A stretch of 64,000 bases of DNA from Nitrospirillum pindoramense (lineage in GTDB: Bacteria > Pseudomonadota > Alphaproteobacteria > Azospirillales > Azospirillaceae): assembly GCF_007827955.1 (NCBI RefSeq), contig NZ_VITR01000004.1, positions 199,099 to 263,098 on the forward strand, read 5' to 3'. A model generated the notes under the pieces. That model was not told the origin of the DNA. It did no database searches and worked only from the letters and a program-made list of their open reading frames with translations. This document shows, one piece after another, positions 11,065 to 20,652 of the stretch. The translations under genes and the position numbers were made by a program. How positions within the stretch are numbered: the first letter of the stretch is position 1; the number at the start of each line of letters is the position of its first letter.

Positions 11065-12129
11065 TCAGAACGCGGCTTCGTCGCTCTTCAGCGATGCCAT
11101 GTCGATAACGAAACGATACCGCACATCGCTGGCGACGACGCGGTCATACGCCTCATTCACACCCTGGATGGCGATGGTTTCGATGTCGCTGGTGATGGCG
11201 TGCTTGCCACAGAAGTCCAACATCTCCTGCGTCTCCTTGATGCCGCCGATCAGGGAACCGGCTAGGCTGCGGCGCCCCATGATCAGGGAGAAGGCGCCGA
11301 CGGGCACCTGTTCCTCCGGCACGCCCAGCACGACCAGCGCGCCATCAACCTTCAACAGGCCCAGATAGGCGTTCCAGTCGATGGGCGCCGACACGGTGTT
11401 GATGACCAGGTCGAAGGTGCCCGCCAGCTTGGTGAAAGTCGTCTCATCCGACGTGGCGTAGAAATGGTCGGCGCCCAGGCGCCGGCTATCAGCCTCCTTG
11501 CGCAGCGACTGGCTGAGCACCGTGACCTCGGCCCCCATGGCGTGGGCCAGCTTCACCCCCATGTGGCCCAGGCCGCCCATGCCGATGATGGCCACCTTCT
11601 TGCCTGGCCCGGCCTTCCAATGGGACAGCGGGGAATAGAGCGTGATGCCGGCGCACAGCAACGGCGCCGCGGCGTCCAGCGGCAGGGCGTCGGGAATGCG
11701 CAGCACATAGTTCTCATCCACCACGATGGTGGTGGAATAGCCGCCCTGGCTCAGGGTCTTTCCGTCACGCTCCATCGCGTTGTAGGTGCCGGTCATCCCC
11801 TGGGTGCAGTACTGCTCCAGGCCCTGGAGGCAGTATTCACAGGTGCGGCAGCTGTCGACGAAGCAGCCGACGCCCACCCGGTCCCCCACCTTGTACTTGG
11901 TGACGGCCGGGCCGACCTGGGTGACGACGCCGGCGATCTCATGCCCCGGCACCATGGGGAACAGGCTGCCGCCCCATTCATCCCGCGCCTGGTGGACGTC
12001 GGAATGGCAGATGCCGCAGTACTGGATATCGATGACCACATCGTGGTCGCGGGGGTCACGGCGCTCGAAGGTGAACGGCGCCAGGGCCTCCTTGGCCTTG
12101 TAGGCCGCATATCCCAAGGTCTTGATCAC
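11065..12129 (-). CDS. Zinc-dependent NAD(P) alcohol dehydrogenase (CAD/YahK type)
   Basis: This 354-residue medium-chain dehydrogenase oxidises alcohols or reduces aldehydes with NAD(P). The catalytic zinc site is visible as [10 protein letters not shown] and GHEIAGVV, the structural zinc site as [15 protein letters not shown], and the Rossmann loop as [13 protein letters not shown]. These are typical of the cinnamyl-alcohol dehydrogenase/YahK subgroup, whose members usually prefer NADPH and aldehyde reduction; the physiological substrate cannot be read from sequence. It is a single gene with no enzymatic partner nearby. A strong inverted repeat at 11002-11053 follows its stop. Confidence 0.92.
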   Translation of the reverse strand: MIKTLGYAAYKAKEALAPFTFERRDPRDHDVVIDIQYCGICHSDVHQARDEWGGSLFPMVPGHEIAGVVTQVGPAVTKYKVGDRVGVGCFVDSCRTCEYCLQGLEQYCTQGMTGTYNAMERDGKTLSQGGYSTTIVVDENYVLRIPDALPLDAAAPLLCAGITLYSPLSHWKAGPGKKVAIIGMGGLGHMGVKLAHAMGAEVTVLSQSLRKEADSRRLGADHFYATSDETTFTKLAGTFDLVINTVSAPIDWNAYLGLLKVDGALVVLGVPEEQVPVGAFSLIMGRRSLAGSLIGGIKETQEMLDFCGKHAITSDIETIAIQGVNEAYDRVVASDVRYRFVIDMASLKSDEAAF

Positions 12130-12395
12130 GTCAGCCCCTCTCTGATGGCTTGATCTCTCGATAAGGCGCGGCTTCCCGGTGTCCCCCCCGGCGCGGGCGA
12201 CCCGCCCCCCGAAGCCATGCCCGCGCTACATAGGAAGTGAAGTGACTTAGTTCAATCTCTCATCTTATCGGCTGATCAAAAAGATTGGCTGGCCACCGGG
12301 TCATGGTGGGCTGGCACCATATGAGTGCGACGAAATGGCCCACGCGCCCCGTGTAATCACCGTGGATATGATTCCGTCCGCAATATTCATCACAA

Positions 12396-13187
12396 ATGAT
12401 TGCAATCATGCAAAAAGATAAAGATCTCACTGATATTGACAATAATGACATTATTGTTTGTGTCGGACTGCCGGGAAGCGCCTCAACCTGGTCGTTTAAC
12501 GTGGTGCGCGAGCTATTGTCCCATGCCTATGGGGAAGATGGCTTCAAGTCGGACTACCGTAATGAGTTGGACCACCACGTCGGTATCGGTGATAGGCCCA
12601 AGGTTCCCTTGGTGCTGAAGACCCACCACCCAGACAACATGACCCAAGTGCGGATCGCGCATGAGGACATCCCCGCCATCATCACCCTGCGCGACCCCCG
12701 CGATTGCGTCGCCTCGCTGATGCAGCGCTTCGACCTGCCGTTCAATGAGGCCTTCGCCTATGTGCTGCGCAGCGTGCGGCGGGTGCAGGCCTGTCTGGTC
12801 CATGGCCGGCGCACGCTGGTGTTCCGGTACGAGGAAGATTTCCATAACAAGCTGGACTCGGTGGCCCGCGTCGCGGATTTCATCGGCGTCAGCGTGCCCG
12901 ATGCGGTTCTCAGGGCCATTCATGAAGGCCTGCTGACCCAGACCGTCAAGCGCACCCTGGCGGAAATGGAAAATTCGGGCCGCTTCGCCGTGAACGCCGG
13001 CACCGACGCCAAGCCCAACCTGTACGACCCTGTCACCCACTGGCACAAAACCCACATCGGCGATGGCGCGGTGGGCAAGTACAAGACCCTTCCGGATCGG
13101 GCGCGATCGCTGATGGATAACGCCTTTTGGTCCTTCCTGGCGGCCTACTACCTGCCGCAGGACGCGGTCATGCCGTTGGATGCCTGA
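12396..13187 (+). CDS. Sulfotransferase-family protein
   Basis: The 263-residue protein has the two PAPS-binding signatures of cytosolic-type sulfotransferases: a P-loop-like GLPGSASTW segment at residues 24-32 and the 3'-phosphate segment ITLRDPRDCVAS with RDPRD at 99-103. The acceptor substrate cannot be predicted. ATG at 12396 and 12408 are both possible; neither has a good Shine-Dalgarno. The first ~60 bp and the upstream 150 bp are distinctly AT-rich compared with neighbours, and the gene stands alone, so horizontal acquisition is possible. The window also encodes cysD and cysNC, whose product PAPS is the donor for such enzymes. Confidence 0.75.
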   Translation: MIAIMQKDKDLTDIDNNDIIVCVGLPGSASTWSFNVVRELLSHAYGEDGFKSDYRNELDHHVGIGDRPKVPLVLKTHHPDNMTQVRIAHEDIPAIITLRDPRDCVASLMQRFDLPFNEAFAYVLRSVRRVQACLVHGRRTLVFRYEEDFHNKLDSVARVADFIGVSVPDAVLRAIHEGLLTQTVKRTLAEMENSGRFAVNAGTDAKPNLYDPVTHWHKTHIGDGAVGKYKTLPDRARSLMDNAFWSFLAAYYLPQDAVMPLDA

Positions 13188-13189
13188 GA

Positions 13190-13573
13190 TCAGGCATCCA
13201 CGGTCGATGGTGCCGCCGCCTCATCCTGCGGAACGCGGGGGCCGCGCATCCGGGTGACCATGGCCGTGACATGCTCGGCCGCCGCCTTGGTGGTTTCCGG
13301 CGCGATGGGATGGAAGGTCACCTTCCCGTCCTGAACCACCAGGACCGCGCAGGGAATGACGCCGCCGCCGCCGCCGCCGCCCACCGCCTCGCCCCACACG
13401 CTGCCGCCATAAACGCCGACACCGAAGGTGGTGATGTTGACAGGAACGATGAGGCCGCCGGGTATCTCCACCGGCGTACCCAGGACGCCCTTGCCCAGGA
13501 TGGTTTCAAACTCCGTCAGCAGATCCTGCGACAGGGTTTTAGTCGGATCGGCGAGGAAGGGGTTGAGTAGCAT
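13190..13573 (-). CDS. GerW/YtfJ-like protein
   Basis: Starting at ATG 13573, preceded by a GGAGGT Shine-Dalgarno with 7-bp spacing, gives a 127-residue protein. The upstream extension to 13624 is therefore unlikely. The core TPVEIPGG..IVPV, followed by a VGVYGG stretch, a run of about seven glycines and PCAVLVVQDGKVTFHPI, has the pattern of the GerW/YtfJ family. That family is named from a Bacillus sporulation protein but is also found in non-sporulating bacteria, where its role is unknown. There is no signal peptide. It is convergent with the sulfotransferase gene, 2 bp apart. Confidence 0.65.
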   Translation of the reverse strand: MLLNPFLADPTKTLSQDLLTEFETILGKGVLGTPVEIPGGLIVPVNITTFGVGVYGGSVWGEAVGGGGGGGVIPCAVLVVQDGKVTFHPIAPETTKAAAEHVTAMVTRMRGPRVPQDEAAAPSTVDA

Positions 13574-13768
13574 GGCGGGCACCTCCTTTGTGCGCCGCAA
13601 CACTATCATGGCGAGTGGCGACATGGAATATTTCCACCTAAAGAATCAGCGCGACGGTCTGTAACCATTCCGTTACCGAACGCCATTTGACCCGACCGCC
13701 TACCCCGGTATCGTTCATCCCCGCCCGCGCTGACGCGTGGGATATTGGATAAAAAGGGGCAAGGGTCT

Positions 13769-15793
13769 ATGGCTAGGTTGAAATCGGGGCAGGCGGCCGG
13801 ACAGGCTCGCCATGGACGGCAGGCGTGTCCGCATCTGGGGCGCCTGCGTGTCGGCTTGGGCACCGCGGGATTTGGACTTCTCGCCTTGTTGGCCAGCACG
13901 TCGCCGTTGAGCAGCACGGCCTGGGCGCAGACGGCATCCCCCCTGTCCCCCATGGCACCCGACATCCCGGCCAAGGTCGACACCGCCATCGAGGGCGCGG
14001 ACTACATCAAGCGCGACGTCATGATCCCCATGCGCGATGGGGTGAAGCTGCACACCGTCATCGTCATCCCCAAGGGCGCCCAGGGCGCCCCCATCATGCT
14101 GACCCGCACCCCCTACAACGCCACCAAGCGCGCCAAGCGGTCCGTCAGCCCGCACATGCTGGCGACTCTGGCCCAGGGGGATGAGAGCTTCGTGGCCGAA
14201 GGCTACATCCGCGTTTTCCAGGACATCCGCGGCAAATACGGGTCGGAGGGGGACTATGTCATGACCCGACCGCTGCGCGGCCCCCTGAACGACAGCGAGG
14301 TCGACCACGCCACTGACGCCTACGACACCATCGACTGGCTGGTGAAGAACGTGCCGGAAAGCAACGGCAAAGTCGGCATGGTGGGCTCCTCCTACGAAGG
14401 GTTCACCGTGCTGATGGCCCTGGTGAATCCGCATCCCGCCCTGAAGGCCGCCGTGCCCATGAGCCCCATGGTGGATGGCTGGAAGGGCGACGACTGGTTC
14501 CACAACGGCGCCTTCCGCCAAACCAATTTCGATTACTTCCAGCACCAGACCACGGTGCGGGGCCAGGGCGATGACATCCCGCGCGGCATCTACGACGATT
14601 ACGACGCCTTCCTGCGGGCAGGATCGGCCGATGGCTTCGCCCGGCAGTACGGCCTGGCGCAATTGCCCTTCTGGCGCAAGCTGACGGAACACCCCGCCTA
14701 CGACGCCTATTGGCAGAACCAGGCGCTGGACACCATCCTGGGCGCCCGTACGCCCACGGTGCCCACCATGATCGTGGCCAGCCTGTGGGACCAGGAGGAC
14801 ATGTACGGCGCCGTCCACACCTATGAGGCGATCGAGCCCAAGGACACCCGCAACGACCTCAATTACCTGGTGCTGGGTCCCTGGCGTCATAGCGGCGTGA
14901 ACTACGACGGCTCCACCCTGGGACCGCTGAAGTTCGAGGGCGACACCGCGCTGGATTTCCGGCGCAACACCATGCTGCCCTTCCTGGATGAGCACCTGAA
15001 GAACGGCGCGCCCAAGGCCGATACGGCGCCGGTGCTGGTGTTCGAGAGCGGCACCAACGTCTGGCGCCGTCTGCAGAAGTGGCCGACGGCGTGCGCCAGC
15101 GGCTGCGTCGCCAACCTCAAGCCGCTGTACCTGCAGGCTAACGGTGGGCTGGGCTTCAGCGCGCCGGCCAAGGGCGCCCCCGCTTATGACGAGTACGTCT
15201 CCGATCCGGCCAAGCCCGTGCCCTACGTGCCGCGCCCGGTGCGCTTCTCCGATGGTGACGCCTGGAAACGCTGGCTGGTCACCGACCAGCGCGCCGTGGC
15301 CGACCGCACCGACGTTCTCGTCTACACCAGCGAGGTGCTGACGGCGCCGATGAAGATCAGCGGCGCGCCGGTGGTGAATCTTTACGCCTCCACCTCCGGC
15401 ACCGACAGCGACTGGGTGGTGAAGCTGATCGACGTTTATCCCGACGAGGTGCCGTCCCAGCCCGAGATGGGGGGCTACCAGTTGGCGGTGGGCATGGACA
15501 TCTTCCGGGGCCGCTATCGCGACAGCCTGGAACACCCGACCGCCATACCGGCGGACAAGGTGCAGCGCTATCGGTTTGAGCTGCCCAACGCCAACCACGT
15601 CTTCCTGCCCGGCCACCGTGTCATGGTGCAGGTCCAGTCCAGCTGGTTCCCGCTCTACGACCGCAATCCGCAAACCTTCGTGGACAACATTTTCCTGGCC
15701 AAGCCGGGCGACTATCGCAAGGCGACGCAGCGGGTGTTCCACCAGGGGGCACAGGCCAGCTTCATCGACCTGCCGGTGGTGCCCGCCGACTGA
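13769..15793 (+). CDS. CocE/NonD-family alpha/beta hydrolase (X-Pro dipeptidyl-peptidase-like), secreted
   Basis: I start at ATG 13769, which has AAGGG at a suitable distance; TTG 13745 is upstream without one. The 674-residue protein has a long positively charged N-terminus and a hydrophobic segment ending in AWAQ, so export is likely. The catalytic domain shows GSSYEG with nucleophile Ser208, a later Asp region and the histidine in GPWRHSG; a C-terminal jelly-roll domain follows (VVNLYASTSGTDSDWVVKLIDV). The family includes cocaine esterase, glutaryl-7-ACA acylase and X-Pro peptidases, so it is an acylase, esterase or peptidase of unknown substrate. A strong terminator follows. Confidence 0.9.
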   Translation: MARLKSGQAAGQARHGRQACPHLGRLRVGLGTAGFGLLALLASTSPLSSTAWAQTASPLSPMAPDIPAKVDTAIEGADYIKRDVMIPMRDGVKLHTVIVIPKGAQGAPIMLTRTPYNATKRAKRSVSPHMLATLAQGDESFVAEGYIRVFQDIRGKYGSEGDYVMTRPLRGPLNDSEVDHATDAYDTIDWLVKNVPESNGKVGMVGSSYEGFTVLMALVNPHPALKAAVPMSPMVDGWKGDDWFHNGAFRQTNFDYFQHQTTVRGQGDDIPRGIYDDYDAFLRAGSADGFARQYGLAQLPFWRKLTEHPAYDAYWQNQALDTILGARTPTVPTMIVASLWDQEDMYGAVHTYEAIEPKDTRNDLNYLVLGPWRHSGVNYDGSTLGPLKFEGDTALDFRRNTMLPFLDEHLKNGAPKADTAPVLVFESGTNVWRRLQKWPTACASGCVANLKPLYLQANGGLGFSAPAKGAPAYDEYVSDPAKPVPYVPRPVRFSDGDAWKRWLVTDQRAVADRTDVLVYTSEVLTAPMKISGAPVVNLYASTSGTDSDWVVKLIDVYPDEVPSQPEMGGYQLAVGMDIFRGRYRDSLEHPTAIPADKVQRYRFELPNANHVFLPGHRVMVQVQSSWFPLYDRNPQTFVDNIFLAKPGDYRKATQRVFHQGAQASFIDLPVVPAD

Positions 15794-15833
15794 GGCGGAA
15801 CCGAAGCCATTTCGCCCAAGCTGGGCCGTCAGA

Positions 15834-15862
15834 GGCCGGGCGGACAACCGCCCGGCCTTTTT
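15834..15862 (+). terminator. Rho-independent terminator after the CocE-type hydrolase
   Basis: A perfect 10-bp stem, GGCCGGGCGG with CCGCCCGGCC, surrounds an ACAA loop and is followed by five T residues. It lies about 40 bp after the hydrolase stop. Confidence 0.95.
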
Positions 15863-15965
15863 ACCATCACCTCCGATTGCACGGCTTCAATCCCCGGCGG
15901 CATGCGCTAAACTTCAGTTCGAAAGGCGCGTCGTGACGCGCGCAAGCTGAGCAACAGGCGGCGTC

Positions 15966-18900
15966 ATGCGTCCAACCCCGGGGCACGCCCTGGCGACTTC
16001 GTTGAGGATCCTGGCCCTTGCGGCGGCCTATTTCGCCATGGCGCGCCTGGGCCTGGGCCTGGCCAGCCTAAGCGAAAGCGCCAGCCCGGTCTGGCCCGCC
16101 TCGGGCCTGGCAGTGGCGGGATTGCTTATCTTCGGCAGAGCCACGTGGCCCTTCGTCCTGATCGGCGCCTTCGTCGCCAATGCGGTGACCCCCGGCGTGG
16201 GCCTGGTGACGGCCGCCTTCATCTCCGTCGGCAACACGGGCGAGGCGATGCTGGGCGCCCTGCTGTTCAAGCGGGTCGATCGCATCGACCGGGAACGGCT
16301 GCAGGTTTCACGCGCCGCCGCCTTCGGCCTGGCATCCGTCATCGCGCCGGTTTGCAGCGCCACCATCGGCATCAGCGCCCTGCTGGTGGCCGGCAACCTG
16401 TCCTGGGACGTCAACCTGGGCGCCGTCTGGGTCACCTGGTGGACGGGCGACGCGCTGGGTATCCTGATCGTGACCTCCCTGATGGTCGCCGTGGGCGAGG
16501 CCACGGCCGCCCGCTATCGCCCGTCCTACCTGTGGGCCACCTTGTTCAGTGGCCTGCTGCCGATGCTGGGCCTGACCGCGACGGGTCTGCTGCTGCCCTT
16601 CCTGCCGGTGGCCCGCACGTTGCTGGGCCCGGCGGCGGCGCTGGGCATCTTCCTGCTATACCCCGCCATCCTGCTCGCCGCGCGGCGTTATGGTCCGGTG
16701 GCGGCCCATCTGGTGGTCCTGGCGGCGGCGACGGCCTATGTGCTGGGGACGGCGGCGGGCATCGGCCCCTTCATCGACGCCACGCTGAACCAAAGCCTGC
16801 TGAACATGCAGGCCATGCTGGCGACCTTCGCTCTGACGGCCATCGTCTTTTCCGACATTCCCCGCCAATCGATCCGCCTGGCGTCCATCGTCTTCCTGGC
16901 GGGTTGCCTGATCGCGAGCGGCGTTTTCATGGACCGCACGGACATCGCCCGGTCCCGCGACGACGCCCATATGGGCAAGATCGTCGACAACGCCATGGCC
17001 CGCATCCATGAGCGCCTGTTGGTCTATTCCAACGCCCTGCAAGCGGGGGCGGCGCTGTACGCCACCGAATTGCCGGTGGGGCGTGCCCAATGGAAGGCGT
17101 TCGCCGCCACGCTGAACATCGATGGCCGCTATCCTGGCATCAACGGCATCGGCGTCATCTATCCCGTGCCGGTCGACGGGCTGGATGCCTTCCTGGCGCG
17201 GGTACGGGCGGATGGCGCGCCGGAATTCACGCTGCGGGCCGCGTCGGCGGAGGCGGTGCTGGATGATTTCGCCGACTCCCTTGAATACGACATCATCACC
17301 TATATCGAGCCATTGGCATCGAACGCCCCGGCCATGGGCTTGAACCTTGCCAGCGAAGCCAATCGCCGCGACGCCATCCTCCGCGCCCGCGACACCGGCC
17401 AGCCCGCGATGACCAAGCGCATTTCCCTGGTCCAGGACGCGCAGCGGCGCGCGGGCTTCCTCTACTTCATCCCGGTCTACACTCCCGGGCAACCGCTGGA
17501 CACGGTGGCGCAGCGGCGCCGGGCCCTGCGCTGCTGGATCTACGCGCCCTTCATCTCGGAGGTGTTCTTCCGCGAGGCCCTGCGGGACATGGTGGATGAG
17601 GTTGACGTGGCCGTGTACGACGGCGGCGTGGTGCGTCCCGACGCCCTGCTGTACCGCAAGATCACCCCGGCCGGCCTGGGCGGCCAGCTTGCCGCGCGGC
17701 TGGGCCTGAAGTCCCCCACCCTGGCGATGCCCGACCAGATCAGCCGGGTGGATGAGGGGGGGCACGCCCTGACCCTGGCCTGGTCGCGGTCGGGCAGCTT
17801 CGCCACGGCGGGACAGGCGGGGGCGGCGCTGGCGGCGGCCAGCCTGGCCTTCATCACCCTGATGCTGGCGGCGCTGACCGCAAACCTCCACCTGGTGCGC
17901 GCCCGCGCCACGGCCATCGCGGAGGGGATGACGCGCGAATTGAGCGCCATCAACGCCAAGCTGATGACCACCGGCAACCGGCTGGCCCTGGCGACACAGG
18001 CCGGCGGAATCGGGGTTTGGGAATGGGACTTGGCCACGCAGGCCCTGGTCTGGGACGAGCGCATGTTCCAGCTCTACGGCGTCGATCCCAACGCGGAGCA
18101 GCCCCTGACCTATGCCCTGTGGCAGTCGCGCTGCCATGCCGAGGATTTGGGGCGCATGCAGGCGGAGGTGCAGGCCGCCCTGCGCGGTGAGACCCCGCTG
18201 GACACGGAGTTCCGCATCCGCCTGCCCGACGGCACCGTCCGCCACATCCAGACCAGCGGCAAGGTCGAGCGTGACGCGAACGGCCAGGCGACCAAGATCG
18301 TGGGCGTGAACTGGGACGTCACGGCGGCACGGGAAAGCGCCCGGGCGCTGGCGGCGGAGAAGCGGCGCGCGGAAGAGGCCAATCGCGCCAAGAACGACTT
18401 CCTGGCCAACATGAGCCATGAGGTCCGCACCCCCATGAACGGGGTGGTGGGGATGGTTCAGCTGTTGCTGGACACCACGGGCCTGACCCCCGAACAGCGT
18501 GGCTATGCGGAAACCATCCGCGACAGCGCCGATGCCCTCCTGGGCGTCATCAACGACATCCTGGACATCTCCAAGCTGGAGGCCGGAAAGGTCGATCTGG
18601 AAGACCTGTCCTTCGATCTGGGAGACCTGGTCGAGGGGGTTGCCGCGATCCTGGCGCCCCGGGCCCGCGACAAGGGCGTCGAGCTGGGCGTCCTGGTGGT
18701 GGAGGAGGCGCGGCGGCACTGGCGCGGCGATCCCACCCGGCTGCGCCAGCTATTGCTGAACCTGGCCGGCAACGCCGTGAAATTCACCGACCGGGGCTGG
18801 GTCAGCATCGTCGTCACCTGTGTGGCCGACGCGGCGCCGGGCCCACGGCGCCTGCGCTTCACGGTGCAGGACACCGGCATCGGCCTCAGCGAGGACCAGG

Positions 18901-20387
18901 CCAAGCGCTTGTTCCAGAAGTTCACCCAGGCGGACGCCAGTGTGACCCGCCGCTTCGGCGGTACCGGCCTGGGTCTGGCTATCTGCAAGCAGTTGGTCGA
19001 GTTGATGGAGGGCGACATCGGGGTGGAGAGCGCGCCCGGCCAAGGCTCCCTCTTCTGGTTCGAATTGCCGTTGGCGCCAGCCGAACCGGCGGACGCCCCC
19101 CTGGCCTCCTTGGAAAGCATCCGCGGGCGCCACGCCCTGGTGGTCGACGACCTGGCCATGAATCGCCTGATCCTGACGCATAATCTGAGCTTCGACCTGG
19201 GGCTGCGGGTGGATGAGGCGCAGGAGGGGGAGACGGCGCTGGCGATGCTGGGAATGGCCGCCGGCGGGGACGACCCGTATGACATCCTGCTCATCGACAA
19301 CCGCATGCCGGGACTGTCTGGACCGGAGGTGGTGGCGCGGGTGCGGGCCGACGCCCGGCTCAAGGATCTGCGGATCATCTTGGTGAGTTCCATCGAGCCG
19401 GATCAAGCGACCCTGGACGCGCGGTACGACGCGATACTGGCGAAGCCCGTGCGTCGCTTGCCCCTGAACGAGGCGGTGGCGCGCGCCTTCGGCTGCGTCA
19501 TGCCGCCCTGCGCCGCACGGGAAACACCTGAAGCCGAAGGGGCCGGGCCTCTACCGGCCGGCGGCGGTCGCCGTGTGCTTGTGGTGGAGGACAATCCCAC
19601 CAACCAGGCGGTGGCCACCCTGATGCTGCGCAAGGCGGGCTACGCCGTCACGATGGCGGAGGATGGCGCCCAGGCGGTGGCCGCCTATGCCCGCGACCGC
19701 TTCGACATCGTGCTGATGGACGTGCAGATGCCGGTCATGGACGGGATGGAGGCCACCCGCCGTATCCGCGCCGCGGAACTGGCGGGCGGCTGGCCGCGCA
19801 CCCCCATTCTTGCCATGACGGCCAACGCCATGGCGGGCATGAGCGCCGATTATGCCGCTGCCGGCATGGACGACTGTGTCTATAAGCCCTTCCGCCAGGA
19901 CCAGATGCTGCGCGTTGTCGACCATTGGTCGGGCGACGGGGAGTTCGGCGCCCAGGCATCCGCGGCGCCCTCATCGGCCCCTGCGCCGCAAGAAACGGAC
20001 AAATCGCCGGCGGCCCCGGCGGCGGACGCCCCCCTGCTGGATGAGTCGGTGCTGGCCCGCCTAAAGCCCATCGCCGGGCCGGCCGCTTTCGCCCGACTGG
20101 TTCAAGACTTCATCGATAATGGTCAGAATCGGGTGACCCAGGTGGTGCGAACAGCTACCGACAGCCCAACACCCGACCTGCGCGCCCTAGGGCGCCACGC
20201 GCATGATCTTGTTTCAACGGCCGGCAATTGTGGATTAAAACGTTTGGAGGAGACAGCGCGCCAGCTTCAGTCCGCCTGCGATGATGAGAATGGGGATCGC
20301 GCGCGGGCCTTGGCGGCGCTGATCGCGACCTTGGGGCCCTCATCCTGGCGGGCGCTGGGCGAACATTTTCTCGCGCCTGTCGATTGA
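15966..20387 (+). CDS. Hybrid sensor histidine kinase: MASE1-CHASE-PAS-HisKA-HATPase-REC-REC-Hpt
   Basis: The protein has 1473 residues. In order: a MASE1 integral membrane sensor (about 1-300, 8 or so helices), a periplasmic CHASE domain (about 350-545, PGINGIGVIYPVP), a further helix near 620, a PAS domain (about 670-790), HisKA with the phospho-acceptor His818 (NMSHEVRTPMNG), an HATPase with an N-box near 931 and GTGLGLAIC, receiver 1 with Asp1111, receiver 2 with Asp1252 (LMDVQMPVMDG), and an Hpt domain with candidate His1413 (HDLVSTAG). The Hpt sequence departs from the usual HxLKGS. All phosphorelay modules are in one chain. No response regulator is adjacent, so the output partner is unknown. 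Confidence 0.93.
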   Translation: MRPTPGHALATSLRILALAAAYFAMARLGLGLASLSESASPVWPASGLAVAGLLIFGRATWPFVLIGAFVANAVTPGVGLVTAAFISVGNTGEAMLGALLFKRVDRIDRERLQVSRAAAFGLASVIAPVCSATIGISALLVAGNLSWDVNLGAVWVTWWTGDALGILIVTSLMVAVGEATAARYRPSYLWATLFSGLLPMLGLTATGLLLPFLPVARTLLGPAAALGIFLLYPAILLAARRYGPVAAHLVVLAAATAYVLGTAAGIGPFIDATLNQSLLNMQAMLATFALTAIVFSDIPRQSIRLASIVFLAGCLIASGVFMDRTDIARSRDDAHMGKIVDNAMARIHERLLVYSNALQAGAALYATELPVGRAQWKAFAATLNIDGRYPGINGIGVIYPVPVDGLDAFLARVRADGAPEFTLRAASAEAVLDDFADSLEYDIITYIEPLASNAPAMGLNLASEANRRDAILRARDTGQPAMTKRISLVQDAQRRAGFLYFIPVYTPGQPLDTVAQRRRALRCWIYAPFISEVFFREALRDMVDEVDVAVYDGGVVRPDALLYRKITPAGLGGQLAARLGLKSPTLAMPDQISRVDEGGHALTLAWSRSGSFATAGQAGAALAAASLAFITLMLAALTANLHLVRARATAIAEGMTRELSAINAKLMTTGNRLALATQAGGIGVWEWDLATQALVWDERMFQLYGVDPNAEQPLTYALWQSRCHAEDLGRMQAEVQAALRGETPLDTEFRIRLPDGTVRHIQTSGKVERDANGQATKIVGVNWDVTAARESARALAAEKRRAEEANRAKNDFLANMSHEVRTPMNGVVGMVQLLLDTTGLTPEQRGYAETIRDSADALLGVINDILDISKLEAGKVDLEDLSFDLGDLVEGVAAILAPRARDKGVELGVLVVEEARRHWRGDPTRLRQLLLNLAGNAVKFTDRGWVSIVVTCVADAAPGPRRLRFTVQDTGIGLSEDQAKRLFQKFTQADASVTRRFGGTGLGLAICKQLVELMEGDIGVESAPGQGSLFWFELPLAPAEPADAPLASLESIRGRHALVVDDLAMNRLILTHNLSFDLGLRVDEAQEGETALAMLGMAAGGDDPYDILLIDNRMPGLSGPEVVARVRADARLKDLRIILVSSIEPDQATLDARYDAILAKPVRRLPLNEAVARAFGCVMPPCAARETPEAEGAGPLPAGGGRRVLVVEDNPTNQAVATLMLRKAGYAVTMAEDGAQAVAAYARDRFDIVLMDVQMPVMDGMEATRRIRAAELAGGWPRTPILAMTANAMAGMSADYAAAGMDDCVYKPFRQDQMLRVVDHWSGDGEFGAQASAAPSSAPAPQETDKSPAAPAADAPLLDESVLARLKPIAGPAAFARLVQDFIDNGQNRVTQVVRTATDSPTPDLRALGRHAHDLVSTAGNCGLKRLEETARQLQSACDDENGDRARALAALIATLGPSSWRALGEHFLAPVD

Positions 20388-20652
20388 CACCAGGCCTGGC
20401 TGTCTTCCTTCTGGCGTTAACGAAAAATACACTGTTAATTTGTTATTTATTCACCTTCCTCCCAAGTATTTTTCAGGGGCGCAGGAATTCCATATTCGCA
20501 ATGCCATGTGTGAAAGTTTCCTTTATACCTCTCGCAAACGGGTATTGAGTATGCGACGACCACCAGCGTGATCGTTAGGCGTGCAATCGCAGGCTTCTGG
20601 GATAGTGAGCCGTATAGGACGGCAGCCTTGGCGTGATGACAGAGTGATTGAC

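Noticed and set aside
13715-15847. A 710-residue minus-strand frame antisense to the CocE-type hydrolase
   Set aside because: Low-complexity shadow of a gene with a visible catalytic triad and terminator on the plus strand.
16656-18719. Long minus-strand frame within the hybrid kinase
   Set aside because: Composition typical of antisense GC-rich frames; no domain seen.
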